64,000 nucleotides of DNA, from NCBI RefSeq assembly GCF_007713735.2, contig NZ_VMNW02000040.1:1-64000 (forward strand). Reading direction: 5' to 3'. The position numbers and the translations under genes were made by a program. Each line of letters opens with the position of its first letter. Position 1 is the first letter of the stretch. This DNA is from Amycolatopsis acidicola (lineage in GTDB: Bacteria; Actinomycetota; Actinomycetes; Mycobacteriales; Pseudonocardiaceae). The notes beneath the pieces are model-generated. The model saw nothing but the letters and a program-made list of their open reading frames with translations. It made no database searches and was not told the DNA's origin. Positions 8,479 to 17,603 of this stretch are shown piece by piece.

Positions 8479-8528
8479 GGGGGTGTCCCCGGATCCGTGT
8501 CCCACAGCCGGATTCCGGGGACACCCCC
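8479..8528 (+). terminator. Strong hairpin terminator
   Basis: Perfect 15-base arms GGGGGTGTCCCCGGA (8479-8493) and TCCGGGGACACCCCC (8514-8528) around a 20-base loop, 18 bases after the DUF4097 stop codon. There is no clear U tract, which is common for actinobacterial terminators. It separates the regulator/DUF4097 operon from the epoxide hydrolase gene. Confidence 0.75.
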
Positions 8529-8600
8529 TCGCTCGTCACCGCGTCCACGAGATGTTCGGGTGGCACACCACAACCTGCCGCGGTGCGTAAAGTCGATCTC

Positions 8601-9749
8601 ATGCCGGACATCGCGCCGTTCACGCCGCATACTCCGCAGGAAGCGATCGAAGATCTCCGTGCCCGTCTGCGCGCGACGCGGTGGCCGGACGCGCCCGAGG
8701 ACGCCGGCTGGTCCCTGGGCACCGACATCGCCTACCTCCGGGAGCTCGTCGCGTACTGGGCGGACGGGTTCGACTGGCCGGCGCAGGAGGCGAAACTCGC
8801 GCGGCTGCCCCGTTTCCGCACGACCATCGACGGGCTCGGCATCCATTTCGTGCACGCGCGCGCGAAAGAGCCCGCGCTACCGCTGATCCTCTGCCACGGC
8901 TGGCCGGATTCCTTCTGGCGCTACGAAAAAGTCATCCCGCTCCTGACCGATCCCGCCGCGCACGGCGGCGATCCGGCGGACGCGTTCGACGTGGTGGTGC
9001 CGGACATGCCGGGCTACGGCTACTCCGACCGCCCCACCGCCGAGATACCCGACACGATCACCGTCGCGGGCAGGTGGGCCAGGCTGATGACAGCGCTCGG
9101 CTACGAACGATTCGCCGCGGCGGGCGGGGACATCGGCAGCGGGGTGAGCCGCTTCCTGGCGCTCGATCACGCCGAGCGCGTCGTCGGCGTGCACCGGATC
9201 GACGCGGGAATGCCCGTCTTCACGGGTGATCCGGCCGAGCTCGCGCCCGAAGAGCGCGCCTTCCTCGAATCCGCGATGGCGTGGGGCGCGGCGGAGGGCG
9301 CTTACGGCGCGATGCACCGCACGAAGCCCCAAACCGCGGCCGTCGGGCTGACCGACTCCCCCGCCGGGCTCGCCGCGTGGATCGCCGAGAAGCTCCGCGC
9401 GTGGAGCGATTGCGGAGGCGACGTCGAGCGGCGCTTCACGAAGGACGAGATCCTCACCAACGTCTCGATTTATTGGTTCACCGGCACGATCGGCTCATCG
9501 ATGCGCATGTACCACGCCAACGGCGCGATCCCCCGCGAGCAGCAGGCCCGCCGGGTCGAGGTGCCATCGGGTTTCGCGCTGTTCCCCGGCGACCTCGTCC
9601 GCCCGCCCCGCGCGTGGCTCGAACGCACGACGAACCTCGTGCACCTGAGCGAACAGCCGCGTGGCGGGCATTTCGCGCCGTTCGAAGAGCCCGAGGCGTA
9701 CGTCGAAGATCTTCGGACGTTCTTCCGGCCGTACCGCGGCAAAATGTGA
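8601..9749 (+). CDS. Epoxide hydrolase (alpha/beta fold)
   Basis: Hydrolyses epoxides to diols. The protein has the N-terminal EHN domain (about 10-100) followed by an alpha/beta hydrolase core with the oxyanion HGWPDSFWR motif, the nucleophile aspartate in AAGGDIGSG and the catalytic histidine in PRGGHFAPFE near the C-terminus. The ATG at 8601 gives 382 residues; a GTG at 8583 would add six residues and is less likely. It is monocistronic, bounded by the hairpin at 8479-8528 and the acylase promoter region. The physiological substrate is unknown. Confidence 0.92.
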   Translation: MPDIAPFTPHTPQEAIEDLRARLRATRWPDAPEDAGWSLGTDIAYLRELVAYWADGFDWPAQEAKLARLPRFRTTIDGLGIHFVHARAKEPALPLILCHGWPDSFWRYEKVIPLLTDPAAHGGDPADAFDVVVPDMPGYGYSDRPTAEIPDTITVAGRWARLMTALGYERFAAAGGDIGSGVSRFLALDHAERVVGVHRIDAGMPVFTGDPAELAPEERAFLESAMAWGAAEGAYGAMHRTKPQTAAVGLTDSPAGLAAWIAEKLRAWSDCGGDVERRFTKDEILTNVSIYWFTGTIGSSMRMYHANGAIPREQQARRVEVPSGFALFPGDLVRPPRAWLERTTNLVHLSEQPRGGHFAPFEEPEAYVEDLRTFFRPYRGKM

Positions 9750-9826
9750 GGGACTTTCGCAATAGCCTACTCGCAGGTAGTCTCACGCTCCGCACGTAGT
9801 CGTGTACAGCCGGAAGGAGCGCGCGC

Positions 9827-12640
9827 ATGCCCCGGACAGTTCGCACACTGGTGGCGCTGACCGCCGCCGTCACGATGTTCGTCGCCGGCGTCAGCGCTCC
9901 CGCGGAGGCCGCCGCCACCAACGACTACTGCGTCGGCCAGTGCAACGACATCCTGCCGCCCGGCGAGAACGGCAACGCCACGCTCGCCGACATCCTCGCC
10001 AACCGGCTGTTCGGCACCCGGCCCGCGCACACCGACGACCAGCTCAAGCCGTACGAGCAGCTCGCGGGCAACTACCAGCAGCTGACCAACGACACCATCG
10101 ACGACTACTTCAACGACTCGTCGTTCGGCGTCGCGAGCGGCGACGTGGCGAGCACGATCCAGCCGCGCTCGGACGTGAAGATCGTGCGGGACAAGAAAAC
10201 CGGCGTCCCGCACGTGTACGGCAGCACCCGCTCGGGCACCGAGTTCGGCGCCGGGTACGCCGCCGCGCAGGACCGGCTGTGGATGATGGACGTGTTCCGG
10301 CACGTCGGGCGCGGGCAGCTGAGCGGGTTCGCCGGCGGCGCGGAGGCGAACCGTTCGCTGGAGCAGACGTTCTGGGCCGCGGCGCCGTACACCGAGCAGG
10401 ACCTGCAGTCACAGGTCGACCGCATCGCGCAGAGCGGAGCCGAAGGCGCGCAAGCACTTTCGGACATCAGCGCTTACCTCGAAGGGCTCAACAGCTACAT
10501 CAAGCAGTCGCACGACGGCCGCTACTTCCCCGGCGAGTACGTGCTGACCGGGCACGTCGACGCGATCACCAACGCCGGGGACATCGCACCGTTCACCGCG
10601 ACCGACCTGATCGCCATCGCCGGTGTGGTGGGGGCGCTATTCGGCACCGGTGGCGGCGGCGAGGTCCAGTCCGCGCTCGTCAAGCAGGCCGCCGAAGCGA
10701 GGTACGGCACGCAGCTGGGCGACCAGGTGTGGCAGTCCTTCCGCGAGCAGAACGACCCCGAAGCCGACCTGACCCTCCACGATGGACAGACGTTCCCGTA
10801 CGGGGCGAGCCCGGCCAACGCGCAGGGCGTCGCGACCCCGGACCCGGGCTCGGTCACGCCGCAGCAGGAGATCTACGACCCCACGGGCTCGGCGGTCACG
10901 AACGCCAAGGCCGAGGTCGCCGCGCCCGGGAATCTCAATGCCGCCAAGGGAATCTTCGACAACGGCGTGCTGCCGGGCGCGATGCTGTCGGACAAGCACG
11001 GGATGTCCAACGCGCTCGTCGTGTCCGGGCAGCACACCGACGACGGGCACCCGATCGCCGTGTTCGGCCCGCAGACCGGGTACTTCGCGCCGCAGCTGCT
11101 GATGCTGGAAGAGTTGCAGGGGCCTGGAATCAGCTCGCGCGGCGTCGCGTTCGCCGGCACGAACTTCTACGTGCAGCTGGGCCGCGGCCAGGACTACGCG
11201 TGGAGCGCGACGTCGGCGAGCCAGGACATCACCGACACCTTCGCCGTGCCGCTGTGCACGACCGGCGGCTCGGTGGTGACGAAGGATTCGAACTCCTACC
11301 TCGACAACGGCCAGTGCGTGCCGATGGAGGCGCTGGAGGTCGACGACTCGTGGAGCCCGACGATCGCGGACAGCACCGCGAAGGGCTCGTACAAGCTGAT
11401 CGTCTACCGAACGCGGTACGGTCTCGTGCAGTCCCGCGCGACGATCGGCGGGAAGCCCGTCGCGTACACCAGCCAGCGGTCGACGTACCGGCACGAGGCG
11501 GACTCGATCATCGGGTTCCAGAAGTTCAATGATCCGGCACAAATGGCCACAGCGCAGCAGTTCCAGCAAGCCGCGTCGCAGATCAACTACACGTTCAACT
11601 GGTTCTACGTGAACTCGACCGAGGCCGCGTACTACAACTCCGGCTGGAACCCGGTTCGTCCGTCCACTGTGGATCCGAACCTGCCGGTGCTGGGCGAGCG
11701 GCGGTACGAATGGGCGGGCTGGGACCCGGCCACGAACGACGCCCAGCACACGACGGCCGCCGAGCACCCGAACTCGATCGGGCAGGACTACTACGTGTCC
11801 TGGAACAACAAACAGGCGCAGGGCTACACCGCCGCCGGGTTCGGTGACGGCAGCGTGCACCGTTCCGATCTGCTCGACGACAGGCTGGGCGCGCTGGTGC
11901 GCAGCGGTCAGAAACTCAGCCGCGCGGACGTGACGAAGGCGATGGAGGACGCCGCCGTCACCGACCTGCGCGGTGAGGACGTGCTGCCGGAGCTGCTGAA
12001 GGTGATCGACTCGCAGCCGGTCACCGATCCCGCGCAGGCCAAGGCCGTCGAGCAGCTGCGGACGTGGCTTTCCCACGGCGCCAAGCGGGTCGAGACCACG
12101 CCGGGCAGCCACACCTACGCCGACGCGGACGCGATCCGGGTGCTGGACGCGTGGTGGCCGCTGCTGGTGCAGGCGGAGTTCGGGCCGGGCATGGGCAAGG
12201 ACCTGTTCACCGCGATGACCGGCGCGCTGCAGATCAACGAATCGCCGTCGAACGGGCAGACCGGCCCCACCTCGGGCTCCGCGGGCGCGAACGAATCGGT
12301 GCCACACCGGGGTTCGGCGTTCCAGTTCGGCTGGTGGTCCTATGTGGACAAGGATCTGCGGGCCGTGCTCGGGGAACCCGTGGCGGGCGGGCTGGCGCAG
12401 CCGTACTGCGGCGGCGGTGACCTCGCGTCGTGCCGGACGGCGCTGCTGACGACCCTGGCGCAGGCCGCGGCGCAGCCGGCGTCGGAGGTCTATCCGGCGG
12501 ATGACAACTGTTCGGCCGGGCAGCAGTGGTGCGCGGATTCGATCGTGCAGCGGCCGCTGGGCGGGGTGACCGACCCGGCGAGCACGTGGCAGAACCGGCC
12601 GACGTTCCAGCAGGTCGTGCAGTTCGCCGGGCACCGGTGA
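9827..12640 (+). CDS. Secreted penicillin-acylase-family amidohydrolase
   Basis: Ntn-hydrolase of 937 residues. A signal peptide spans about 1-28 (RTVRTLVALTAAVTMF then an Ala-rich cleavage region). The alpha chain runs to about 393, and the motif HGMSNALVVSG places the autoproteolytic and catalytic serine at residue 394, followed by a beta chain with TNFYVQLGRGQDYAWS. Members hydrolyse penicillins, acyl-homoserine lactones or other N-acyl amides; the substrate cannot be told from sequence. GGAAGGAG lies seven bases before the ATG. Several cysteines in the C-terminal 80 residues suggest extracellular disulfides. Confidence 0.93.
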   Translation: MPRTVRTLVALTAAVTMFVAGVSAPAEAAATNDYCVGQCNDILPPGENGNATLADILANRLFGTRPAHTDDQLKPYEQLAGNYQQLTNDTIDDYFNDSSFGVASGDVASTIQPRSDVKIVRDKKTGVPHVYGSTRSGTEFGAGYAAAQDRLWMMDVFRHVGRGQLSGFAGGAEANRSLEQTFWAAAPYTEQDLQSQVDRIAQSGAEGAQALSDISAYLEGLNSYIKQSHDGRYFPGEYVLTGHVDAITNAGDIAPFTATDLIAIAGVVGALFGTGGGGEVQSALVKQAAEARYGTQLGDQVWQSFREQNDPEADLTLHDGQTFPYGASPANAQGVATPDPGSVTPQQEIYDPTGSAVTNAKAEVAAPGNLNAAKGIFDNGVLPGAMLSDKHGMSNALVVSGQHTDDGHPIAVFGPQTGYFAPQLLMLEELQGPGISSRGVAFAGTNFYVQLGRGQDYAWSATSASQDITDTFAVPLCTTGGSVVTKDSNSYLDNGQCVPMEALEVDDSWSPTIADSTAKGSYKLIVYRTRYGLVQSRATIGGKPVAYTSQRSTYRHEADSIIGFQKFNDPAQMATAQQFQQAASQINYTFNWFYVNSTEAAYYNSGWNPVRPSTVDPNLPVLGERRYEWAGWDPATNDAQHTTAAEHPNSIGQDYYVSWNNKQAQGYTAAGFGDGSVHRSDLLDDRLGALVRSGQKLSRADVTKAMEDAAVTDLRGEDVLPELLKVIDSQPVTDPAQAKAVEQLRTWLSHGAKRVETTPGSHTYADADAIRVLDAWWPLLVQAEFGPGMGKDLFTAMTGALQINESPSNGQTGPTSGSAGANESVPHRGSAFQFGWWSYVDKDLRAVLGEPVAGGLAQPYCGGGDLASCRTALLTTLAQAAAQPASEVYPADDNCSAGQQWCADSIVQRPLGGVTDPASTWQNRPTFQQVVQFAGHR

Positions 12641-12750
12641 GCCCGACGGCGGCGCGCTGGGACTCACTGCCATGGTCCGAATCCGCCTCGGCCGGGAAGC
12701 GCGGCTCGATCAGGTCACGGTGTTCGTGGACGCCGCGGCGGAGGTCTCCC

Positions 12751-13569
12751 TCATCGGCGGGCGGGGCTGACGACCGTGCGAGGAGTCAGGCGTCCCTTCT
12801 CCGGCTCACGGGTGATCTCCCCGGCGGTGGCCGCCGAGTTCAGGGCGCCGATGGTGTCCTCGGCGCGGTAGATCGTCTCCAGCAGCGTGTGCCGCTGCAG
12901 TTCGGCGACCGTGCGGCTGCCCCGCCGGGCAAGTTCGGCCGACAGCGCCCGTCGCAGCGGAAGTAGTTGGGGCGTAAGGGAAATATCGATCAGCGTGCGC
13001 TCGGTGTCCGCCGGGTCCCGGTAGCGGATCCCGGCGAACTCGTCGACGGACCACAGCTCTCGCTTGAAGGTCGCGAGATGTTTGCTGTCGCCCGTCGCGA
13101 ACACCAGGAGCTCCGTCTCGCCACCGTCGGCGACCAGCTCGACGGCGACCCGGTAGGCCAGCCCGACCTCCCCCAACCGCTGCCGGTCGCCGGCCTCGGG
13201 CAGCGTGAAGACCACCTCGTGGGCCTTGCCCTTCGTCAGCGACAACGCGTCGAGCATGTCCAGGTGCGCCAGCATCGGCCCGTCCACGGTCAGGCCCGTG
13301 GGCGTGTCCACCCGGCGGACCGACAACCCTTCCGGCGGCTCCCCCAGCTCGGGCGACCCCACGACCACCATCTCGAGGTGGTGCCCCTCGATCCGGTCGG
13401 CGAACTCCTCGAAGACCCGGAACGCGTCGGCCCCGAGTTCACCACCCTCGACATACGTGGCGCGGCGATGCGACCGCAGCGCCCCGGCCAGCCATGCGTC
13501 GAGGTACCGCACCAGCACGTCCCGCTCCACGGCGGCATGCTGGTCACGGCGCCGGACGCGCTCGGCCAT
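12751..13569 (-). CDS. TcmP-like (three-Cys-motif partner) family protein
   Basis: Soluble protein of 272 residues. The N-terminal ERDVLVRYLDAWL and the C-terminal LLVFATGDSKHLATFKRELW match the layout of the three-Cys-motif partner (TcmP) family. The expected Gly-rich segment after the first helix (FIDGFAGPG in the family) is replaced by TYVEGGELGAD, so any nucleotide or SAM-binding loop seems lost. No three-Cys partner gene is adjacent. Function is unknown. It is convergent with the acylase gene and divergent from the methyltransferase at 13666. Family assignment is by pattern memory and needs a profile search. Confidence 0.6.
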   Translation of the reverse strand: MAERVRRRDQHAAVERDVLVRYLDAWLAGALRSHRRATYVEGGELGADAFRVFEEFADRIEGHHLEMVVVGSPELGEPPEGLSVRRVDTPTGLTVDGPMLAHLDMLDALSLTKGKAHEVVFTLPEAGDRQRLGEVGLAYRVAVELVADGGETELLVFATGDSKHLATFKRELWSVDEFAGIRYRDPADTERTLIDISLTPQLLPLRRALSAELARRGSRTVAELQRHTLLETIYRAEDTIGALNSAATAGEITREPEKGRLTPRTVVSPARR

Positions 13570-13665
13570 GCTCTGGTTGTACCGTGCGCGACCGGCACAC
13601 GCCACCCCCGTAACGGGCACCATGGTCGACGCGACTGCGCTGGTGACACCCCTGGGAGGCTTGAG

Positions 13666-14448
13666 ATGTCCTCCACGTATTTCTTCCAAGAGGCCTGGCC
13701 CGAGGAGCTCGCCCGCCTCACCTCGCTCGAGGCAGCGCTCGACCCCGGGACGAAGGCACTGCTGGAACCCTTGTCCCGCAACGCGAAAACGTGCCTGGAA
13801 GCCGGCGCTGGGGCCGGTTCCATCGCCGGGTGGCTGGGCGAGCACATCCCTCCGCCGGGGCGGGTGCTCGCCTGTGACATCCAGACCAAGTTCCTCGAGC
13901 GGATGAGCAACGCCCAGTTGGAGATTCGCCGCCACGACATCGCCGCGGACGCGTTACCCGCCGATTCCTTCGATCTCGTGCATGTCCGGTGGACGCTGTT
14001 CTGGCTCGCCCCGGCATCCCGGGCCGCGGCGGTCGCGCACCTGCTTTCGTCCTTGCGCCCTGAAGGCCGGCTTCTCGTCGAAGAGCCGGATTTCGCGCCC
14101 CTGTTGCACTCGCCCATGCCCGCACCCCTCGACCAGGTGATCACCGAGCACGCCCGGTTGATCAGCGAACGCAGCCCTGTCGACGTGACCTATGGCCGGC
14201 GCGTCTACGCCGACCTGACGGCGGCCGGACTCCGCGACACCCGGACCGCCGCACGCACGCACGTGATCGAGCCGGGCAGGACCGAGACCGGGGGCGCCTG
14301 GCTACGGCTGGCCCTGAACCGGATCCGCCCGGACATGGTACGTGCGGGGATGGTCACCGAGGCCGCGTTCGACGTGGCGCTCCGGCAGTTCGACGAGCCG
14401 AACGGGCTCGTCTTCCCGCTCACGATGGCGGTGTGGGGACAGAAATAG
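13666..14448 (+). CDS. Class I SAM-dependent methyltransferase
   Basis: Protein of 260 residues with motif I CLEAGAGAGSIAGWL (about 45-59), an acidic end of beta-2 in LACDIQTKFLERM, and the post-motif segment DSFDLVHVRW followed by LRPEGRLLVEEPDF, all typical of class I methyltransferases. GGGAGG lies before the ATG. The product it methylates is not evident; no biosynthetic gene cluster is adjacent. It ends four bases from the end of the convergent YcaQ-family gene. Confidence 0.88.
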   Translation: MSSTYFFQEAWPEELARLTSLEAALDPGTKALLEPLSRNAKTCLEAGAGAGSIAGWLGEHIPPPGRVLACDIQTKFLERMSNAQLEIRRHDIAADALPADSFDLVHVRWTLFWLAPASRAAAVAHLLSSLRPEGRLLVEEPDFAPLLHSPMPAPLDQVITEHARLISERSPVDVTYGRRVYADLTAAGLRDTRTAARTHVIEPGRTETGGAWLRLALNRIRPDMVRAGMVTEAAFDVALRQFDEPNGLVFPLTMAVWGQK

Positions 14449-14451
14449 CTG

Positions 14452-15654
14452 TCACAGCTTGCGCAGTACCGGCGCCAGATCACCCCGCTCCCCCACGACG
14501 ACCCCGTCGAGTTGCAGCCACTCGGCCATGTGGCGCAGCTCGGCGATCAGCTCCGGGGCGACGCGTGCGATGTCCGCACCCGGCTCGGCGAAGGCGCCCG
14601 GCACCCGCAGCACACCTTCGGCCCTGTCCGCCTTCAGGTCCACCCTCGCGACCAGCTCACCGTCGAGCAGGAACGGGAAAACGTAGTAGCCGTAAACCCT
14701 TTTCGGCCCTGGGACGTAGATCTCGATGCGGTACTTGAAGTCGAACAGCCGCTCCGTCCTGGCGCGCTCCCAGATCAGCGGGTCGAACGGGCACAGCAGC
14801 GCCCGGCCGGTGATCTTGCGCGGCTGCCGCGCGCCCGCGAACCGGTACGCCGGGGCCCGCCACGTGCGCACGCGGACCGGCTCCAGCACACCGGCCTCGA
14901 CGAGATCCACCACCGCCTGCTGACTCACCTGCGGGCCGAGCCGGTAGTAGTCCCGCAGATCGGGCTCGGTGGCCACGCCGAGCGCCGCGGCCGAGCGCGT
15001 GATCAGCTCCCGTGCGCCCTGTTCCGGGGTGACCTCCCGGCTCAGGATCTCCGGCGGGATGACCCGTTCCGTCAGGTCATAAAGCCGCTCGAAGGACTTG
15101 CGGCTACCCGTGGTCAGCTGCCCGATGCCGAACAGGTACTCACAGACCTTCTTCACCTCCGAGCGATCCCACCACGGGCCCGGGGTGCGCTGCGCCTCCC
15201 CCACCACCTCGCGCTCGATCCGCCCCGCGCCGACCGGGCCTAGCTCCTTGACCACCGCCAGGATGTCCTCCACCAGCTGCGGCGACCGGTCCAGGATCGG
15301 CTGGTAGTGCCGCCACCAGCCGTCCCGCTTCGCGCGGGAACGCAGCAGCGGCCAGTCCTCCACCGGGATCAGGCTCGCCTCGTGCGCCCACGTCTCCACC
15401 AGCAACCGCGGCTTGCGCGCGCTCGGCGACCACGCCGCGTCGTCGATCAAGGCCTGGTCATACGCGCCGAGCCGCGCGAACAAGGGCGCGTAATGGGCGC
15501 GCACCACCACGTTCACCGAGTCGAGCTGGAGCAGCTGCACGCGCGAGAGCACCTTCTTCAGGTGCCTGCGCGTGCTGACCTCCGGCCTCGGATCGGCGAA
15601 CCCCTGCGCGGCCAGCGCGACCCGCCGCGTGGCCGCAACGCTCATCGTGTCCAT
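14452..15654 (-). CDS. YcaQ/AlkZ-like winged-helix DNA glycosylase
   Basis: Protein of 400 residues of the HTH_42/YcaQ family, whose studied members are DNA glycosylases that unhook interstrand crosslinks or excise bulky alkylated bases. The catalytic QxD-type motif appears in LLQLDSVNVV near residue 43. Winged-helix repeats follow, with the family segments ETWAHEASLIP, PYRFAG-like and CPFDPLIWER. In antibiotic producers such enzymes can give self-resistance, but no genotoxin cluster is seen here, so general alkylation repair is the simpler reading. A second ATG (MSVAATRR) lies four codons in. Confidence 0.88.
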   Translation of the reverse strand: MDTMSVAATRRVALAAQGFADPRPEVSTRRHLKKVLSRVQLLQLDSVNVVVRAHYAPLFARLGAYDQALIDDAAWSPSARKPRLLVETWAHEASLIPVEDWPLLRSRAKRDGWWRHYQPILDRSPQLVEDILAVVKELGPVGAGRIEREVVGEAQRTPGPWWDRSEVKKVCEYLFGIGQLTTGSRKSFERLYDLTERVIPPEILSREVTPEQGARELITRSAAALGVATEPDLRDYYRLGPQVSQQAVVDLVEAGVLEPVRVRTWRAPAYRFAGARQPRKITGRALLCPFDPLIWERARTERLFDFKYRIEIYVPGPKRVYGYYVFPFLLDGELVARVDLKADRAEGVLRVPGAFAEPGADIARVAPELIAELRHMAEWLQLDGVVVGERGDLAPVLRKL

Positions 15655-15689
15655 CGGGGATCATCGTGCCAGCACCCACCGACAGTTTT

Positions 15690-16523
15690 TTACGAGATCG
15701 CCCGCAGCGGCCCGCGGAGCCGTCGTAGCTCGTCGACCGCCTCGGCCGTTTTCCGTTCGGCGGGAAGGAAAACGACGAGCTGCTGATTGTCGTCGGCGAG
15801 TTCGAGCGGCTCGCGGAGGAAGCGGAGTTCCCGCCCGGACGGGTGATCCAGGCGGAGCACGCCGCGCTCCGGGACCTCGTGCCGGTTCAGCCGGCGGGTG
15901 AACTCGGGGCCCGCGACGGGCGCCAGTTCGGCGCTGAGCCATTCGCTGTTCTCGACGGCGGGCCCGAGCCAGAGGTCGAACGCCTGCTCGTCGGCGACCT
16001 GGTCCCAATCGGGAAACAGCTTGCGCGCACGGGGATCGGTGAAGACGTACCGGGTGAGGTTCGGCGCCTCGGAGTCGAGCAGGCCGCTGCCGCTGGTGAT
16101 CACCTCGAAGCCCGCGGTGTGCGCGAGGAGGTCGCCCAGCCTGTTCGTCACCACCGCGATGCCCGGCTCAAGCAGGCGAAGCGTTTGCAGGATCTGCGGC
16201 CGCACGTGCCGCGGCGGTGGCGCCGGACGGGTGTGCGTCGGGCAGGCGCCGCCGGTGATCTTCGCGAGGTAGCGCAGGTGGTTGCGCTCCGCGGGGCCCA
16301 GGCTCAGCGCGTCGGCGAGCGCGTTCATCACGGCGGGCGAGGGGTTGCGGTCGCGGCCCTGCTCGATCCGCGTCAGGTACTCGACGCTGATGCCCGCGCG
16401 GGTGGCGAGATCCGAGCGGCGCAGCCCCGGGGAGCGGCGGCGGCCGCGCTCGGGCAGGCCCAGCGTCTCCGGCTGGGTGCTGTCGCGCTTGGCGCGGAGG
16501 AAATCCCCCAGTGGCGAGCCCAT
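15690..16523 (-). CDS. XRE-family regulator with MmyB-like ligand domain
   Basis: Transcription factor of 277 residues. An N-terminal helix-turn-helix is seen at about 30-75 (RRSDLATRAGISVEYLTRIEQGR), followed by the C-terminal PAS-like MmyB domain (NRLGDLLAHT, DWDQVADEQAF, RHEVPERGVLRLDHPSGREL). Family members often repress a divergent short-chain dehydrogenase or oxidoreductase gene. Here the divergent neighbour is an FMN reductase starting 100 bases away, so that gene is the likely target. ATG at 16523; the long upstream in-frame extension is not conserved. Confidence 0.9.
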   Translation of the reverse strand: MGSPLGDFLRAKRDSTQPETLGLPERGRRRSPGLRRSDLATRAGISVEYLTRIEQGRDRNPSPAVMNALADALSLGPAERNHLRYLAKITGGACPTHTRPAPPPRHVRPQILQTLRLLEPGIAVVTNRLGDLLAHTAGFEVITSGSGLLDSEAPNLTRYVFTDPRARKLFPDWDQVADEQAFDLWLGPAVENSEWLSAELAPVAGPEFTRRLNRHEVPERGVLRLDHPSGRELRFLREPLELADDNQQLVVFLPAERKTAEAVDELRRLRGPLRAIS

Positions 16524-16623
16524 CTGCCGAGCATAGGCCGGTCGGCGGGGCTCAGCGTGGCCCTGCGGGGGCCAGCCTGAGCGCGGCCTTGCTGCCGCGG
16601 CGGCCCAGGTCGATCGTGGGGGC

Positions 16624-17208
16624 ATGACCAAACTCGTGATCATCGTCGGCAGCGTCCGCGAAGGCCGGTTCGGCCCCGTCGTGGCTTCGTGGGTCGCCGG
16701 GCAGGCCACCGCGCACGGCGGTTTCGACGTGGATGTGCTCGATCTCGCCGATGTCGACATCCCGCTGGAACTGCCCGCGGCGTCCCCGAAATACGCCGGG
16801 GACGACTACCCGCGCCCCGCCGGGATGGCCGCGCTGACGTCGGCGCTGACGGAGGCGGACGCGTTCATCATCGTCACGCCGGAGTACAACCACAGCTACC
16901 CGGCCTCGCTCAAGGCGGCGATCGACTGGCATTTCACGCAGTGGACGGCCAAACCGGTCGCGTTCGTCAGCTACGGCGGCGCCGCCGGTGGCCGGCATGC
17001 GGTGCTGCACCTGGAAAACGTGCTGACCGAACTGCACGCGGTGACCATTCGCGACGGTCTGATGTTCCCGATGTACTACACCGCCTGGGAAGACGGCAAG
17101 CCACTCGACCCCGCGACGCCCGGCTACGCCAAGACCATGCTGGACCAGCTGGCCTGGTGGGCCCGGGCACTGAAGGCCGCCCGGGAGGCCGAGCCTTATC
17201 CGGCTTAG
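16624..17208 (+). CDS. NADPH-dependent FMN reductase (flavodoxin-like)
   Basis: Protein of 194 residues with the FMN-phosphate loop GSVREGRFG at residues 9-17 and the second signature TPEYNHSYPASLKAAIDW near 80-97. It reduces FMN or quinones with NADPH and is cytosolic. Divergently transcribed from the XRE/MmyB-type regulator, which probably controls it. The downstream region contains only gene remnants. Confidence 0.92.
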   Translation: MTKLVIIVGSVREGRFGPVVASWVAGQATAHGGFDVDVLDLADVDIPLELPAASPKYAGDDYPRPAGMAALTSALTEADAFIIVTPEYNHSYPASLKAAIDWHFTQWTAKPVAFVSYGGAAGGRHAVLHLENVLTELHAVTIRDGLMFPMYYTAWEDGKPLDPATPGYAKTMLDQLAWWARALKAAREAEPYPA

Positions 17209-17211
17209 TGC

Positions 17212-17521
17212 TCACTCCGCGAGCCAGTGCAAGACGATCATGCCGCCGTGCGGCGGCTGGTCGAGGCGCCGGTCGTAGGTCGCCAGGTACTCGTCCAGGA
17301 GTTCCTGGATCCGGAGGTCCAGTTCGGCGGCGTCGTCCGGTGACAGGTGCAGGGCGAAGCTGCGGAAGAGCTGCACCGAACCCGGCCCGGCCGCGCTGAT
17401 CTCCTCTCGCCTCGACGAGGTGACGCACGTGGTAGAGCACGGTTCCCGGGTCGCGGTCGACTCGCCCGGCCAGTTGTTTGTTGGTCAGCTCCTGCTGCCA
17501 GCACAGACGCAGGATCCTCAT
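17212..17521 (-). pseudogene. Broken ArsR-like winged-helix regulator
   Basis: Two parts of one gene in different frames. The first, MRILRLCWQQELTNKQLAG followed by DPGTVLYHVRHLVEA, is the N-terminal winged helix. The second, EEISAAGPGSVQLFRSFALH to QELLDEYLATYDRR and a TGA at 17212-17214, is the usual C-terminal part. They meet near 17405-17410, where a one-base frame shift is needed. Family members have about 60 residues between these parts, which are missing. So an internal deletion fused the two ends out of frame. The true N-terminus before MRILRLC is probably also lost. Confidence 0.7.
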
Positions 17522-17603
17522 GAGCCTGCTTGCGCTCATCGCACTCGGCGCGCTGGCCGGGGTGACCGACAAGGCCATGCGGGCCGCCGAAGCACCCTGG
17601 TGA
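17520..17603 (+). pseudogene. Possible C-terminal remnant of an ABC transporter permease
   Basis: Open 27-codon stretch: a hydrophobic helix (LLALIALGALAGV), then TDKAMRAAEAPW and a stop. This resembles the last helix and tail of SsuC/NrtB-type permeases, which end in a helix followed by a T/D-x-x-MRALE pattern. It begins exactly where the broken winged-helix gene begins on the other strand and ends next to the broken oxidoreductase. Too short for a firm assignment. Confidence 0.3.

Noticed and set aside
9827..12640. Naming the acylase a quorum-quenching AHL acylase
   Set aside because: Substrate in this family cannot be read from the sequence; only the Ntn-hydrolase class is supported.
12672..12770. 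32-codon open frame between the acylase and TcmP-like genes
   Set aside because: It has no convincing ribosome-binding site and no recognisable similarity; it overlaps the end of the convergent gene. Nothing else was seen in the 110-base gap.
14452..15654. Self-resistance gene of an antibiotic cluster
   Set aside because: The YcaQ-family gene has no biosynthetic genes nearby, so a repair role is the simpler reading.
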